Origin: JAQGMV01 sp050260255
GTDB taxonomy: Bacteria > Pseudomonadota > Gammaproteobacteria > Burkholderiales > SG8-41
Assembly (NCBI GenBank): GCA_050260255.1
Contig: JBLNBW010000052.1
Location: 1 to 42,721, forward strand
Length of the DNA stretch: 42,721 nt
Direction: 5' to 3'
The translations under genes were made by a program, and so were the position numbers. Below, in pieces: positions 8,271 to 15,840 of the stretch. The notes under the pieces were generated by a model, which did not search any database, had not been told where the DNA came from, and was given only the letters and a program-made list of their open reading frames with translations. Position 1 is the first letter of the stretch. Each line of letters opens with the position of its first letter.

Positions 8271-10071
8271 GGTTCAAAGCCCACCACGCCTTCACCAGCC
8301 AATCCTCGGGCTGGTAATAGAGCGGCTGCTCTTTCGGTATGCCGAAGCGGTTCTTGTAGGCTACGCGATGCACGGTATTGTGCCAGTGCGGTATGACATA
8401 TTGGCCTGCGAGGAGCGCGCGGTCCAGCGCGCGGCACGCGATGATCAGTTCCTGCCGGGTATCCGCCGTCAGCACGGCCTGCACGAGACGGTCTATTCCC
8501 GGATTCTGCAGTCCCATCATGTTGTGCGAGCCTTTTTCGTCCGCGGTTTCGCTGGCGAAGCGCAGATAAAGCTCGTTGCCCGGGCTCTGGCTCGACAGAT
8601 ACCAGTGCACGATCATGTCGAAATCGAAGTCATCCACGCGCTTGGCGTACAGGGCGGCGTCGATGACTCGTGAATTGAGCTGTATGCCGAGCTTTTCCAG
8701 GTTGCGGGCAAACGGAGCGACGACGCGTTCCCAGCTGCGGCGATTGATGAGCACTTCGAACTCGAACGGTTCGCCCTTGGCGTTGCGCAGCGCGCCGTCG
8801 CGGTACGTCCATCCTGCTTCGCGCAGCAGCTCTCGCGCACGGCGCAGATTATCGCGCAGCGAATGCGGCGGCGTTGTCGTGGGCGGCATGCGGACAGGCT
8901 CGAACGCAGCCGGGTCCAGGTACTTGCGCGCGGGCTCCATGAGCTTCAGCTCCTCGAGGCTCGGGCTGCCCGTTGCCGCCATATCGCTGTTGGTGAAATA
9001 GCTGTAGCTGCGCTTGTACTGGTTATAGAAGAGCTGGCGATTCATCCATTCGTAGTCCATCGCAAGACTCAGTGCCTCGCGTACGCGGATGTCCTTGAAG
9101 ATCGGGCGCCGTAAATTGAAGACGTACGCCTGCATGCCCTGCGGGTTCTGGTGGGTGAGCTCGCGCTTGATGATCTCACCGCGCTCGAACTTGCTGCCGG
9201 TGTAGCCTCGTGCCCAGTTCTTCGCGACGTTCTCGTGATTGAAGTCGAACTCACCGGCCTTGAACGCTTCCAGCCGGACGAGTTCGTCCCGGTAGAAGCG
9301 ATAGAAGATACGCTCGAAGTTGAACATGCCGCGCCGCGTCGGCAGGTTCGCGCCCCAGTAGTCGGTCTTGCGGCGGAACACGATGTTCTTGCCCAGATCC
9401 ATGCGTTCCATGACATAAGGGCCGCTGCCTATCGGCGTATCGAGCGTCACCGCGTCGAACGGTTTGCCGTTGCCCCACTTGCGCGAAAAAACCGGCAGCT
9501 GGCCAACGATCATGTGGAGCTCGCGATTCCGGCGCTTGAACTCGAACCGGACCCTGAGGGGATCCACCACGACGAGGCGTTTGACGTCCGACCACATTGC
9601 CCGGTAGATCGGCGTGGCGGCCTTGCTGGTGAGCATCTCGTACGAATGCTTCACGTCCGCGGCCGTCACCGGGTCTCCATTCGAGAAGCGCGCGCGCTCG
9701 TCGAGCCTGAAGGTGATCGACAGCTCATCCGGCGCGAGCTCCAGGTCCTTGGCCAGCAGACCGTAAACGCTGAACGGCTCGTCTTCGCTTTGCACGACCA
9801 ATGGTTCGAAGACGAGATCGTTGACGGCCGTCGGTGCCGTGCCCTTCAGCGTGTAGGGATTGAGCTTGTCGAATGAACCGAGGGCGGACAGATAGAGATC
9901 GCCGCCCTTGGGCGCGTCGGGATTCACGTAACCGAAGTGCGTGAATCCGGGTGGATACTTGGGCGCTGCTCCGAGCGCGAGGCCGTGCGCAGCGTGGGAT
10001 GGCAGCGAGGCGAAGGCGAAGGCCAGTGCGAGGCAGGCACGCGCGAGGACGGAACGCGGAAAATCGAGCAT
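8266..10071 (-). CDS. yejA: Periplasmic oligopeptide-binding protein YejA
   Basis: This 601-residue extracellular solute-binding protein family 5 member delivers peptides (microcin C-like or oligopeptides in known relatives) to YejBEF. It has a Sec signal peptide of about 27 residues ending SLPSHA. The mature part has the family pattern with NPYTLKGTA, DVKHSYEML, PIGSGPYVMERMD and the C-terminal IPHWHNTVHRVAYKNRFG segment. The next gene in the operon starts 134 bp on. No Shine-Dalgarno is visible. A -10-like TACACT lies 6 nt before the ATG, so the mRNA may be leaderless. The last codon and the stop border the heptamer array at 8203-8270. Confidence 0.93.
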   Translation of the reverse strand: MLDFPRSVLARACLALAFAFASLPSHAAHGLALGAAPKYPPGFTHFGYVNPDAPKGGDLYLSALGSFDKLNPYTLKGTAPTAVNDLVFEPLVVQSEDEPFSVYGLLAKDLELAPDELSITFRLDERARFSNGDPVTAADVKHSYEMLTSKAATPIYRAMWSDVKRLVVVDPLRVRFEFKRRNRELHMIVGQLPVFSRKWGNGKPFDAVTLDTPIGSGPYVMERMDLGKNIVFRRKTDYWGANLPTRRGMFNFERIFYRFYRDELVRLEAFKAGEFDFNHENVAKNWARGYTGSKFERGEIIKRELTHQNPQGMQAYVFNLRRPIFKDIRVREALSLAMDYEWMNRQLFYNQYKRSYSYFTNSDMAATGSPSLEELKLMEPARKYLDPAAFEPVRMPPTTTPPHSLRDNLRRARELLREAGWTYRDGALRNAKGEPFEFEVLINRRSWERVVAPFARNLEKLGIQLNSRVIDAALYAKRVDDFDFDMIVHWYLSSQSPGNELYLRFASETADEKGSHNMMGLQNPGIDRLVQAVLTADTRQELIIACRALDRALLAGQYVIPHWHNTVHRVAYKNRFGIPKEQPLYYQPEDWLVKAWWALNR

Positions 10072-10077
10072 GCAGCG

Positions 10078-10106
10078 AGTGTAGCCGCGAAGCCGTCAAT
10101 AGTTAA
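10078..10106 (-). promoter_or_regulatory. Candidate yejA promoter with a very short or absent leader
   Basis: On the minus strand, TTAACT (10106-10101) and TACACT (10083-10078) are separated by 17 bp. The expected transcription start falls at or within a base or two of the yejA ATG. The -35 hexamer lies inside the heptamer array at 10095-10122. Confidence 0.45.
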
Positions 10107-10122
10107 TGGCGATTGGTGAATA
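10095..10122 (+). repeat. Degenerate heptamer array upstream of yejA
   Basis: Four 7-bp units: GTCAATA, GTTAATG, GCGATTG and GTGAATA. They are more degenerate than at other sites. The array pairs with 10181-10215 across a 58-bp spacer containing a 17-mer shared with the element at 15622-15751. Confidence 0.55.
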
Positions 10123-10180
10123 AGCTGTTGCAGCCGCAGTCGTCGCTCTTATCGGCGATTGCGTAGTGGCCTCCAACCGC

Positions 10181-10215
10181 TCACCCGTAACCCGTAACCG
10201 GTGACGAGTAACCAG
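10181..10215 (-). repeat. Heptamer array downstream of mltD
   Basis: Five 7-bp units on the plus strand: TCACCCG, TAACCCG, TAACCGG, TGACGAG and TAACCAG. It ends 8 bp before the mltD stop codon. It forms the mltD-side half of the pair bracketing the mltD/yejA spacer. Confidence 0.6.
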
Positions 10216-10223
10216 TTCGCCTG

Positions 10224-11732
10224 CTACCGCTCCTTGCGGTTTTCGGCGACCATCACCTTCTTCTGATTTTGGGTCGGTGCAGCCGGTTTGGCCTTCACGA
10301 CGATCTTCTTCGCCGCAGCCACGCGCTTCTTCAGGGCGACTCTCACGCGTTGGGCAGGCGCCGGACGTTCGGCGACCTTGGTGGCCTTCGCCCCGTTCCG
10401 TTTGACCACTTTGACGTGCTGCAGATGGCCTGCCGCGGTTTGCGTATGCTTCGTCGCATAGCGGGCTTCCTTCACGGCCTTCGGCAGGGTCACCGGCGTG
10501 GCGGGGAGGTCGGGCAGATGCGGCTCGGCCGTCGCATCGACCAGCGGGACGAGCAGCGGCTGGCCGGTGGCGATCTTCTTGCGGTCGCCGATGCCGTTCA
10601 CTTCCTTGAGCTCATGCAGCGTCATGCCGTAGCGCGCTGCGATTTTTTCCGGTCGCTCGCCGGGCTTCACCGTATGAGCCTGCCAGGACACGAGCGGCTG
10701 GTCGTTGTTCTTCAGATTCGCGAGAAATACGTCGACTTTGTTCTTGGGTAGAACGATCGTCTCGCCGGCTCCGCGCTTGATGACCGGCTTGTTATGGGCC
10801 GGATTGAGGAACTTGAACTCTTCGAGAGAAATTTCGGCGAGCTTTGCGGCGAGCTTCACGTCGATATGGCGCTTGACGGGCACCGTCGCGAAGTACGGCT
10901 CATTCGGCACGTCGGCGATCTGCAGACCGTAGCGCGCGGGATTCGTAATGATGTTCTTGACCGCGATGAGCTTGGGGACATAGCCACGCGTCTCCGCCGG
11001 CATGCTGAGGCTCATGTAATCCGTGGGCAGCCCGCGCGCCTCGTTACGGGCCATGGCGCGGCTGACGGCGCCTTCACCCCAGTTGTACGAGGCGAGCGCC
11101 AGGTCCCAGCTGCCGAACATTCCGTACAGCTTCTCGAGATAGTCGAGCGCCGCGTTCGTGGCGGCGACGATGTCGCGGCGGCCGTCGTACCACCAGTTCT
11201 GCCGCAAGCCGTAGAGCTTGCCGGTCGAGGGGATGAATTGCCAGATTCCCGAAGCATGGGAACGCGAATAGGCGACCGGGTTGTACGCGCTTTCGATCAT
11301 CGGCAGCAGCGCAATCTCGCTCGGCATGCCACGACGCTCCACTTCCTCGATGACGTGGAAGAGGATACGGCTGCTGCGCTCGATCATCCGTGCGACATAG
11401 TCCGGCCGGCTGGAGTACCAGTTCTCCCATTCCTTTACGAGGGGAGTGTCCAGCTCCGGAAGCTTGTAGCCCTTCTTTATCCGTTCCCACACTGTCTTGG
11501 GTGGGGCAGGCGGAGCGGCTTCCGGGGGGGCGGTTTCTTCAGGGGGCGGCTGGATGGCGACGGCTACAACTTTGACGGGAGGCGGCGCGGCGGGCGGCAG
11601 TGCAGCCGGGACAGTATTCGTAGTGACCGGTACCGCGGCTGGCTCGATGGCCTTTACGCCCGTGCTCGGGACTTGGGCACACGCTGCAGCGAGCAGCGGG
11701 AGCGCGAGCAAAACGGCGAGTCTTACGGTCAT
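10224..11732 (-). CDS. mltD: Membrane-bound lytic murein transglycosylase D with LysM domain
   Basis: This 502-residue outer-membrane lipoprotein cleaves the MurNAc-GlcNAc bond of peptidoglycan with formation of anhydro-MurNAc. The signal peptide ends LLAAAC with Cys18 as the lipidation site. A Pro/Ala-rich linker (about 21-80) precedes the SLT catalytic domain with Glu147 in PMIESAYNP and the family motif SGIWQFIPSTGKLYGL. One LysM domain lies at about 350-397. The last 70 residues are unusually rich in Lys, Ala and Val. The ATG at 11732 is chosen over an upstream in-frame start because GGGAGGA lies about 7 nt before it and the lipoprotein signal starts there. The divergent +strand neighbourhood (gloB, rnhA, dnaQ) is the classic mltD context. 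Confidence 0.93.
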   Translation of the reverse strand: MTVRLAVLLALPLLAAACAQVPSTGVKAIEPAAVPVTTNTVPAALPPAAPPPVKVVAVAIQPPPEETAPPEAAPPAPPKTVWERIKKGYKLPELDTPLVKEWENWYSSRPDYVARMIERSSRILFHVIEEVERRGMPSEIALLPMIESAYNPVAYSRSHASGIWQFIPSTGKLYGLRQNWWYDGRRDIVAATNAALDYLEKLYGMFGSWDLALASYNWGEGAVSRAMARNEARGLPTDYMSLSMPAETRGYVPKLIAVKNIITNPARYGLQIADVPNEPYFATVPVKRHIDVKLAAKLAEISLEEFKFLNPAHNKPVIKRGAGETIVLPKNKVDVFLANLKNNDQPLVSWQAHTVKPGERPEKIAARYGMTLHELKEVNGIGDRKKIATGQPLLVPLVDATAEPHLPDLPATPVTLPKAVKEARYATKHTQTAAGHLQHVKVVKRNGAKATKVAERPAPAQRVRVALKKRVAAAKKIVVKAKPAAPTQNQKKVMVAENRKER

Positions 11733-11762
11733 CGATACATCCTCCCGATACAAAATGCCCGC

Positions 11763-11792
11763 ATGGTAACCGCGGCCATTTGCTGCCGTCAA
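11763..11792 (-). promoter_or_regulatory. Candidate mltD promoter
   Basis: On the minus strand, TTGACG (11792-11787) and TACCAT (11768-11763) are separated by 18 bp. This places transcription about 25 bp before the mltD ATG, with the GGGAGGA ribosome site in between. Confidence 0.45.
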
Positions 11793-11998
11793 GGAAAATC
11801 GCCTTTAAAATCAGGTAATTTTCACCCCTTTTGGCGGTAATTCCTCATGGTTCGTGCGCCGCAGCCGCGCATGCAACTTCCAGGCCAGTGGCGCCCTCTT
11901 GGAGGTTATTACGGCCGTCGTGCGGCGAAACTCAAGGCCTTATCGTTGCACGGGGCGGATGTACCGCGGCGTACCGGACCAGGAGCGGCTGGCCAAGG

Positions 11999-12772
11999 CT
12001 ATTTGAAGTTGTTCTTCCAATCGCGGATCACGGCCAGGACCTCGACCGGATCGGACAGCGTCCGCCCGGCATGGCGCGACGCGCTGTCCCTGATCGCCGG
12101 CTCGCCGCAGCGAAGGAACGGATTGGTTTTCTTCTCCAGCCCAATGTCGGTCGGCAGCGTCGGCTGGTTGCTGTCGCGCAGACGCTGTGCCCGCATGCCC
12201 CATTCGGCCAGGGCTGCGTTGTCCGGGTCGGCAGCCCGCGCGAATTTGATGTTCGATACCGTGTACTCGTGGCCGCAGTAGACGCGCGTATCGTCGGGCA
12301 GGGCCGCGAGTCGGTTCAAGGAATCGTACATCTGCGCCGGCGTGCCTTCGAAGAGACGACCGCAGCCTGCCGCAAACAGCGTGTCGCCGCAAAACAGCAT
12401 CCCCGATCCATGGAAGGCAATGTGAGAGCGGGTGTGCCCGGGAATTTCCGTGACGTGCAGCTCTATGCCGAAATGGGGCAAAGTTATCGAATCGCCGTTG
12501 CCCACGCGCTGGGTGACTTCCGGGATGCGCTCGTCTCGCGGCCCGAATACCGGCACGCGCTGATAAGCGAGCAAGGTGCTGTTGCCTCCCACATGATCGG
12601 CATGGTGGTGGGTGTTCAGGATCGCGGCGAGCTGCAGGCCTTCCCGCGCCAGGTAGTCCAACACGGGCGTCGCATCGCCTGGATCGACGACGACCGCGTG
12701 GCTTTCGTCCCTGATCGTCCAGATGTAGTTGTCGGAGAAGGCGGGAATGGCGATTACGCGGTGGGGCATCAT
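11999..12772 (-). CDS. gloB: Hydroxyacylglutathione hydrolase (glyoxalase II)
   Basis: This 257-residue cytoplasmic metallo-beta-lactamase-fold enzyme hydrolyses S-D-lactoylglutathione to D-lactate and glutathione, the second step of methylglyoxal detoxification. The metal motif THHHADH is at 54-60. Further metal ligands are in IPGHTRSH, CGDTLF and CGHEYT. The C-terminal glutathione-binding segment has KKTNPFLR. Length matches the family (E. coli 251). It is divergent from the methyltransferase gene, as gloB and yafS are in Gammaproteobacteria. An extended -10 (TGCTACACT) lies about 43 bp upstream. Confidence 0.95.
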   Translation of the reverse strand: MMPHRVIAIPAFSDNYIWTIRDESHAVVVDPGDATPVLDYLAREGLQLAAILNTHHHADHVGGNSTLLAYQRVPVFGPRDERIPEVTQRVGNGDSITLPHFGIELHVTEIPGHTRSHIAFHGSGMLFCGDTLFAAGCGRLFEGTPAQMYDSLNRLAALPDDTRVYCGHEYTVSNIKFARAADPDNAALAEWGMRAQRLRDSNQPTLPTDIGLEKKTNPFLRCGEPAIRDSASRHAGRTLSDPVEVLAVIRDWKNNFK

Positions 12773-12814
12773 GTTGCTCTCTGGCTTTCCGATCCGGCTG
12801 AACGACGAGGAACA

Positions 12815-12823
12815 AGTGTAGCA
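12815..12823 (-). promoter_or_regulatory. Candidate extended -10 promoter of gloB
   Basis: The minus strand reads TGCTACACT, matching the TGN extended -10 form. No good -35 is seen. The predicted leader is about 35 nt. Confidence 0.4.
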
Positions 12824-12884
12824 ATTCTCTGACCGGTAGGCCGGCGGGCGCTTGCCGCGTTGCGCCGCCCGGGTTTCCCGGTTT

Positions 12885-12893
12885 TGTTACACT
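12885..12893 (+). promoter_or_regulatory. Candidate extended -10 promoter of the methyltransferase gene, leaderless type
   Basis: TGTTACACT ends 7 bp before the ATG at 12901, so transcription would start at about the first codon. The sequence between them (CGCCCCC) has no ribosome site. A similar TACACTCGC stands before the yejA ATG. Confidence 0.4.
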
Positions 12894-12900
12894 CGCCCCC

Positions 12901-13662
12901 ATGGTTATCCCACCACCGCCCGTAGACGTTGCCTCCTGGTCCGATACGCCACTCGGCGCCTACCTTCTGGCACGCGAGTGGGAGTATTTCGACCGCATCG
13001 TTGCCGACCGCTTTGGCTACAACGCGCTGCAGCTCGGCATGCAGGAGTTCGAGTTCCTGCGCGCGAGCCGGATACCGCTTCGTTGCCGTGTGGGAACCAG
13101 CGGGAACGTCGATCTGTTCGCCGACCCGAGGGACTTGCCGATCGCAACGTCCAGCATCGATCTCGTCCTTTTACCTCATGTGCTGGAGTTCACCGAAAAT
13201 CCGCACCAGATCTTGCGCGAGGTGCACCGCGTACTGATGCCGGAAGGGCATGTGCTCATCTCGTGCTTCAATCCCTGGAGCCTGTGGGGATTCGGTCGCC
13301 TGTTCCATCGCAAGCATGGTTTTCCGTGGGACGGACGCTTCATCAATCTCCCGCGGATGAAGGACTGGCTCGCACTGCTCGGACTCGAGGTCATCGCCGG
13401 ACAGATGAGCTGCTATGCGCCCCCTTGCCGCCAGGAAAAATGGCTGAGGCGCTTTGAATTCATGGAGGCAGCGGGGGATCGCTGGTGGCCGATCGCCGGC
13501 GGTGTTTACTTCCTGCAAGCCGTGAAGCGAGTGCGTGGCCTGCGGCTCATCATGCCGAGATGGACCGATCGCCTGGCGCCTGCCAAGTCGCTGGTCGCGG
13601 CCCCCAAGAAAGTGCGCGATCGCGAGCCGGTTGCCGCACGCCAGAAAATCGGTGAGATCTGA
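12901..13662 (+). CDS. Class I SAM-dependent methyltransferase, YafS-like
   Basis: This 253-residue protein has a methyltransferase type 11 core. The nucleotide-binding loop is the reduced form LQLGMQEFEFL (about 43-53). The later motifs are clear: ATSSIDLVLLPHVLEFTENP (82-101) and ILREVHRVLMPEGHVLISCFNPWSLWG (104-130). The position between gloB and rnhA is that of E. coli yafS, whose substrate is not established. A basic C-terminal tail of about 40 residues follows the fold. The stop codon overlaps a perfect 12-bp palindrome (CTGAGCGCTCAG, 13659-13670). Confidence 0.85.
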   Translation: MVIPPPPVDVASWSDTPLGAYLLAREWEYFDRIVADRFGYNALQLGMQEFEFLRASRIPLRCRVGTSGNVDLFADPRDLPIATSSIDLVLLPHVLEFTENPHQILREVHRVLMPEGHVLISCFNPWSLWGFGRLFHRKHGFPWDGRFINLPRMKDWLALLGLEVIAGQMSCYAPPCRQEKWLRRFEFMEAAGDRWWPIAGGVYFLQAVKRVRGLRLIMPRWTDRLAPAKSLVAAPKKVRDREPVAARQKIGEI

Positions 13663-13811
13663 GCGCTCAGCGACACAAGATGCTGAGACTCAAGGCCTAA
13701 AACCATTGGCAGGTGAGCACGCTTTACAGGATTCACACGATCCACTCGAACGGCTCAATGAACGGTCGTTTAATTTAATCCTGCCGGTTCTGCATTCGTG
13801 CGCCTGCTTTT

Positions 13812-13847
13812 AATTACGAGTCACGACTAACACTTACGAGTCACGCC
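13812..13847 (-). repeat. Heptamer array directly before rnhA
   Basis: Units TTACGAG, TCACGAC, TAACACT, TACGAG and TCACGCC run up to the base before the rnhA start codon. The 12-mer ACGAGTCACGCC (13836-13847) recurs exactly at 14785-14796 before dnaQ. The partner near the methyltransferase stop is not clear; weak 9-mer-like words (ACAGGATTC, ACACGATCC) lie at about 13726-13743. Confidence 0.65.
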
Positions 13848-14297
13848 TTGAACGAAGTGATCGACATTTACACCGACGGCGCATGCAAGGGGAATCCCGG
13901 CGTCGGCGGCTGGGGCGCCCTGCTCAAATCAGGCGAGCACACGAAGGAAATATTCGGCGGCGAGCCGCTTACGACAAACAACCGCATGGAATTGATGGCG
14001 GTCATTCGCGCCTTGGAAGCGCTGAAGCGACCGTCGCGCGTGCGTTTGCACACCGATTCGAAGTACGTGCAACAGGGCATCAGCAGCTGGATCCACCAAT
14101 GGAAAAAGCGCGGCTGGCGCACCGTGGACAAGAAGCCGGTCAAGAACGAAGACTTGTGGCGAGAGCTCGATGAGCTTGCTGGCAAACATCACATCGAGTG
14201 GCTGTGGGTTCGCGGTCATGCAGGGCACGATGGCAACGAGCGCGCGGATGAGCTGGCGAATCGCGGCTGCGCTGCCGTTGGACAGCGTGACTCGTGA
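13848..14297 (+). CDS. rnhA: Ribonuclease HI
   Basis: This 149-residue cytoplasmic endonuclease degrades the RNA strand of RNA/DNA hybrids. With the TTG start at 13848 the catalytic residues take the same numbers as in E. coli: Asp10, Glu48, Asp70, His124 and Asp134 (YTDGACKGNPG, NNRMELMAVI, HTDSKYV, RGHAGHDGNERAD). GTG at 13857 is a possible alternative start. There is no usual ribosome site; the start directly follows a heptamer array. The last residues (RDS) and the stop are encoded by the next array (GTGACTCGTGA), and the protein is a few residues shorter at the C-terminus than the E. coli enzyme. Confidence 0.94.
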   Translation: MNEVIDIYTDGACKGNPGVGGWGALLKSGEHTKEIFGGEPLTTNNRMELMAVIRALEALKRPSRVRLHTDSKYVQQGISSWIHQWKKRGWRTVDKKPVKNEDLWRELDELAGKHHIEWLWVRGHAGHDGNERADELANRGCAAVGQRDS

Positions 14298-14335
14298 CCC
14301 GTGACTTGTGACCCGTTACCCGCTTCGCGTAACCT
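14287..14335 (+). repeat. Heptamer array after rnhA, left bracket of the S23-type gene
   Basis: Units GTGACTC, GTGACCC, GTGACTT, GTGACCC and GTTACCC, then degenerate sequence. It starts inside the rnhA coding sequence and supplies its stop. GTGACTCGTGAC (14287-14298) is the exact complement of GTCACGAGTCAC in the array at 14757-14796. Confidence 0.85.
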
Positions 14336-14385
14336 TTTTCGGTCCCCGACGTTATTTTCGACAACGAGTGTTCCGCGGAGGCATT

Positions 14386-14739
14386 ATGATCAGTGCATCG
14401 ACGCATCGCGAGCTTCGTGCGTGGCAAGAATCAATGAAGCTTGTCGAAATGCTTTATCGCGACACTACTGGGTTTCCAAAGGTCGAGTTGTTCGGACTCA
14501 CAACGCAGATGAGAAGGGCGGCAGTCTCCATTCCATCCAACATCGCTGAAGGCTCGGCACGAAATTCACCCGGGGAGTTAGGGCACTTCCTTGGCATCGC
14601 ATGCGGATCGCTGGCAGAATTAGAAACGCAGATAGAAATCTCCAAGCGCCTCGGTTTTTTGCCGGCGGCGAGCGATATCTTTTCTCAGTTGAGTCGCGTT
14701 GGTCAGCTACTTATCGCGCTACGCAGATCTGTCAAGTAA
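14386..14739 (+). CDS. Four-helix-bundle protein (S23 / intervening-sequence type)
   Basis: This 117-residue all-helical protein has the family hallmark QMRRAAVSIPSNIAEG (41-56), preceded by the opening HRELRAWQESMKLV helix and followed by SLAELETQIEISKRLGFL. The family was first described from intervening sequences inside 23S rRNA genes. Its members form pentameric four-helix bundles, and their molecular role is not established. The start is the ATG at 14386 because GGAGG lies 4 nt upstream; the longer open frame begins inside the repeat array. The gene sits between rnhA and dnaQ, which are normally adjacent or divergent with nothing of this kind between them. It is bracketed by inverted heptamer arrays. 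Confidence 0.9.
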   Translation: MISASTHRELRAWQESMKLVEMLYRDTTGFPKVELFGLTTQMRRAAVSIPSNIAEGSARNSPGELGHFLGIACGSLAELETQIEISKRLGFLPAASDIFSQLSRVGQLLIALRRSVK

Positions 14740-14756
14740 GGGTAACGGTGAAAATT

Positions 14757-14796
14757 AAGAACAACGAGTCACGAGTCACGAGTCACGAGTCACGCC
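14757..14796 (-). repeat. Heptamer array before dnaQ, right bracket of the S23-type gene
   Basis: Four near-perfect repeats of ACGAGTC ending ACGCC, read on the plus strand. On the minus strand the unit is GTGACTC. It is inverted relative to 14287-14335 and ends within 2-10 bp of the possible dnaQ starts. Confidence 0.9.
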
Positions 14797-14806
14797 GGTG
14801 CCCAGC

Positions 14807-15523
14807 ATGAGGCAAATCATCCTCGATACGGAGACGACTGGTCTCGATCCCAATCTCGGCCATCGCATTATCGAAATTGCAGGCGTCGAGCTGGTGAACC
14901 GCCGGCTCACCGGTAATCACTTCCACCGCTACATCAATCCCGAGCGCGACAGCGAGGACGCTGCGCTGCAGGTGCACGGCCTGACGACCGAATTCCTGAA
15001 GGACAAGCCCAAGTTCAAGGAAATCGCGACTGAGCTCCTCGACTACATCAGTGGCGCGGAGCTCGTGATCCACAACGCACCGTTCGATATCGCCTTTCTC
15101 AACGCGGAATTCGCGCGGCTGAAGCTCAAGCCCGTTACGGATTACTGCGCGGCCGTGCTGGACACGCTGCGCCTCGCAAAGGAAATCCATCCCGGCAAGC
15201 GCAACAGCCTTGACGCCCTGTGCGACCGCTATCAAATCGACAATTCAGCGCGCACACTGCACGGTGCGTTGCTCGACGCGCAGCTGCTGGCCGAGGTGTA
15301 TCTCTCCATGACCCGCGGCCAGGAAAGCCTGGTCATGGAAGTCGAGACGGTGCAACTCGATATTTCGGTGGTCGAGATCGAGCGCTCGGAGGTCTCGCTT
15401 TTTGTATTGAAGGCGACCGACGAAGAACTTGCCGCGCACCAGGCACAGGTCGAGGAGTTGCAGAAGGCGAGCGGTGGAAAGTGTTTGTGGATCGCGTCCG
15501 AACAGGCAAGCGCCGCAGCATAG
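14807..15523 (+). CDS. dnaQ: DNA polymerase III epsilon subunit (3'-5' proofreading exonuclease)
   Basis: This 238-residue DEDDh exonuclease proofreads for the replicative polymerase. The catalytic residues are Asp7 and Glu9 (DTETTG), Asp94 (NAPFDIAFLN), and His152 and Asp157 (HGALLDAQLLAEVYL). QESLVM (172-177) sits where E. coli has its clamp-binding QTSMAF. The C-terminal tail that binds the alpha subunit is present. The start is uncertain: GTG at 14798 or ATG at 14807. The ATG fits the E. coli length better, and neither has a clear ribosome site because the heptamer array runs up to them. Confidence 0.95.
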   Translation: MRQIILDTETTGLDPNLGHRIIEIAGVELVNRRLTGNHFHRYINPERDSEDAALQVHGLTTEFLKDKPKFKEIATELLDYISGAELVIHNAPFDIAFLNAEFARLKLKPVTDYCAAVLDTLRLAKEIHPGKRNSLDALCDRYQIDNSARTLHGALLDAQLLAEVYLSMTRGQESLVMEVETVQLDISVVEIERSEVSLFVLKATDEELAAHQAQVEELQKASGGKCLWIASEQASAAA

Positions 15524-15840
15524 CTCGTCGCATCGACCGCTTCGCTCGAAACATTGCGTAGCACCCCGGCATAATTACTGGGCAGTCGTGTGTGATGGAG
15601 CGATGTAAGAATTGCACTTATTACAAGCCGTCTCGAAAATCCCTGTAACCGCCAATAGACGCCGATAGACGCCGATCTGAGGACGGGATCGCCGCTCTAT
15701 CTGTATGTTCATCGGCGGTTGCGGCCGCAGTCGTTTTTGAGATGGCTTGTAGCGGCGTAGTCCATCGCGTGAGAAATATCAATGTGCCGCGCGGTGTGCT
15801 AGAGGATTATCGGGGCTTTCGATGAGCGTTAAGGGGCGAC
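15524..15840. other. Spacer between dnaQ and the RTX genes
   Basis: This spacer of 317 bp contains no gene that can be supported. It holds the inverted-repeat element described at 15622-15751 and the AAGGGG ribosome site (15831-15836) of the first RTX gene. No terminator with a U tract follows dnaQ, and no convincing promoter is seen. Confidence 0.6.
15622..15751. repeat. 130-bp element with 18-bp imperfect terminal inverted repeats
   Basis: The left end TACAAGCCGTCTCGAAAA (15622-15639) matches the complement of the right end (15734-15751) at 16 of 18 positions. Inside, ACCGCC and GATAGACGCC words on the left face TCGGCGGTT on the right. The 14-mer GTTCATCGGCGGTT (15707-15720) recurs exactly at 28053-28066. 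The 17-mer at 15718-15734 recurs with one mismatch at 10127-10143. It resembles a small non-autonomous repetitive element; no coding capacity is seen. Confidence 0.7.

Noticed and set aside
11831..12832. 333-codon plus-strand frame across the mltD/gloB spacer and gloB
   Set aside because: It is antisense to gloB over most of its length. The part before gloB has no motif, so no gene is called in 11733-11998.
15524..15621. tRNA or small RNA gene after dnaQ
   Set aside because: No cloverleaf, CCA end or T-loop consensus could be found by eye.
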